Positions 63,893 through 64,000 of a stretch of DNA of 64,000 nucleotides are shown here, piece after piece (position 1 is the stretch's first letter; each line of letters opens with the position of its first letter). Origin of the DNA: Vibrio ouci (GTDB lineage Bacteria > Pseudomonadota > Gammaproteobacteria > Enterobacterales > Vibrionaceae); assembly GCF_004551525.1 (NCBI RefSeq), contig NZ_SATR01000016.1, forward strand, positions 44,841-108,840, in the 5' to 3' direction. The notes under the pieces were generated by a model. That model was not told the origin of the DNA, made no database searches, and saw only the letters and a list, made by a program, of their open reading frames with translations. Position numbers and translations under genes: made by a program.

Positions 63893-64000
63893 TTAAGCAG
63901 CTTCTCTTTCTGGATTTAGGTGGACTTCGCCAACTGGCTTACAGTTCCTGATATCACCAGTCCATCGTTCAGGTTTTCGCTGTTTTGCAGCGAGTAATAC
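63893..64000 (-). mobile_element. C-terminal end of an IS3-like transposase (partial)
   Basis: The last 35 codons, open to the window edge, read VLLAAKQRKPERWTGDIRNC then KPVGEVHLNPEREAA and stop. The pattern PERWxGxxRNxxPxxxVxLNPE is typical of the tail of IS3-family integrase-type transposases, recognised from memory. The terminal inverted repeat was not identified with confidence, but it should lie between about 63765 and 63890. Confidence 0.55.

Noticed and set aside
1..64000. tRNA, rRNA or CRISPR array
   Set aside because: No T-loop/anticodon arrangement, rRNA segment or regularly spaced direct repeats was recognised on either strand.

Overview
The window is chromosomal DNA from a gammaproteobacterium, almost certainly a Vibrio or a close relative. 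The main reasons are the very large PstC/PstA permeases, a recC-recB-recD run with no ptrA between recC and recB, a Vibrio-type DUF2850 protein, a GH19 chitinase, DadA next to an AGCS alanine carrier, and the conserved block rlmN-rodZ-ispG-hisS-yfgM-bamB-der-yfgJ-xseA-guaB-guaA. Most of the sequence is core genome. No rRNA, tRNA, CRISPR array or complete mobile element was seen.

Layout. 1-6182: phosphate region, with the start of ppk on the minus strand diverging from pstC-pstA-pstB-phoU. A good Pho box lies between them and a 100-bp imperfect palindrome sits between pstB and phoU. 6179-9215: a minus-strand accessory cluster of three small outer-membrane beta-barrels and a repeat-rich lipoprotein built around Pro-Asp-Trp-Gly motifs. 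This is the least described part of the window. 9461-13736: two LysR regulators, cutC, SOS-controlled yebG and a TDT-family transporter. 13831-23351: recC, recB, recD. 23376-28262: a small hypothetical gene, argA behind tandem ARG boxes, a DUF2850 protein, mltA, tcdA and csdE. 28432-36796: RNA modification, cell shape, isoprenoid, histidyl-tRNA and outer-membrane assembly genes, ending in der. 36880-39346: an AlaX-like editing hydrolase, a GAF-GGDEF diguanylate cyclase and the zinc-ribbon protein YfgJ. 39339-44035: xseA diverging from guaB and guaA, each gua gene with its own PurR-like operator. 44190-52720: an NhaC-type antiporter, a secreted chitinase, SatP, an alanine/sodium symporter, DadA and its LysR neighbour. 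52820-63580: a pentapeptide/K+ channel fusion, a decayed DUF2075-like protein, DUF3581, a CNNM/CorC-type protein, a LysR diverging from a metallo-beta-lactamase-fold protein that has lost its metal ligands, a beta-CASP RNase-like protein, plsC, Sua5 and lhgO. 63575-64000: a broken VOC gene and the end of an IS3-like transposase.

How the genes work together. The pst/phoU/ppk block links phosphate import to polyphosphate. recBCD and yebG belong to DNA repair. argA, guaB/guaA and the pst genes show recognisable operators (ArgR, PurR, PhoB). DadA and the AGCS carrier together suggest D-/L-alanine use. The chitinase and SatP fit a marine chitin- and acetate-using life style.

The best candidates for undescribed biology are the WG-repeat lipoprotein with its porin-like neighbours, the cysteine-cluster/pentapeptide/K+ channel fusion, the residual DUF2075-type domain, the ligand-less MBL protein and the palindromic element at 5304-5403. 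No complete novel multi-gene system can be demonstrated from the sequence alone.
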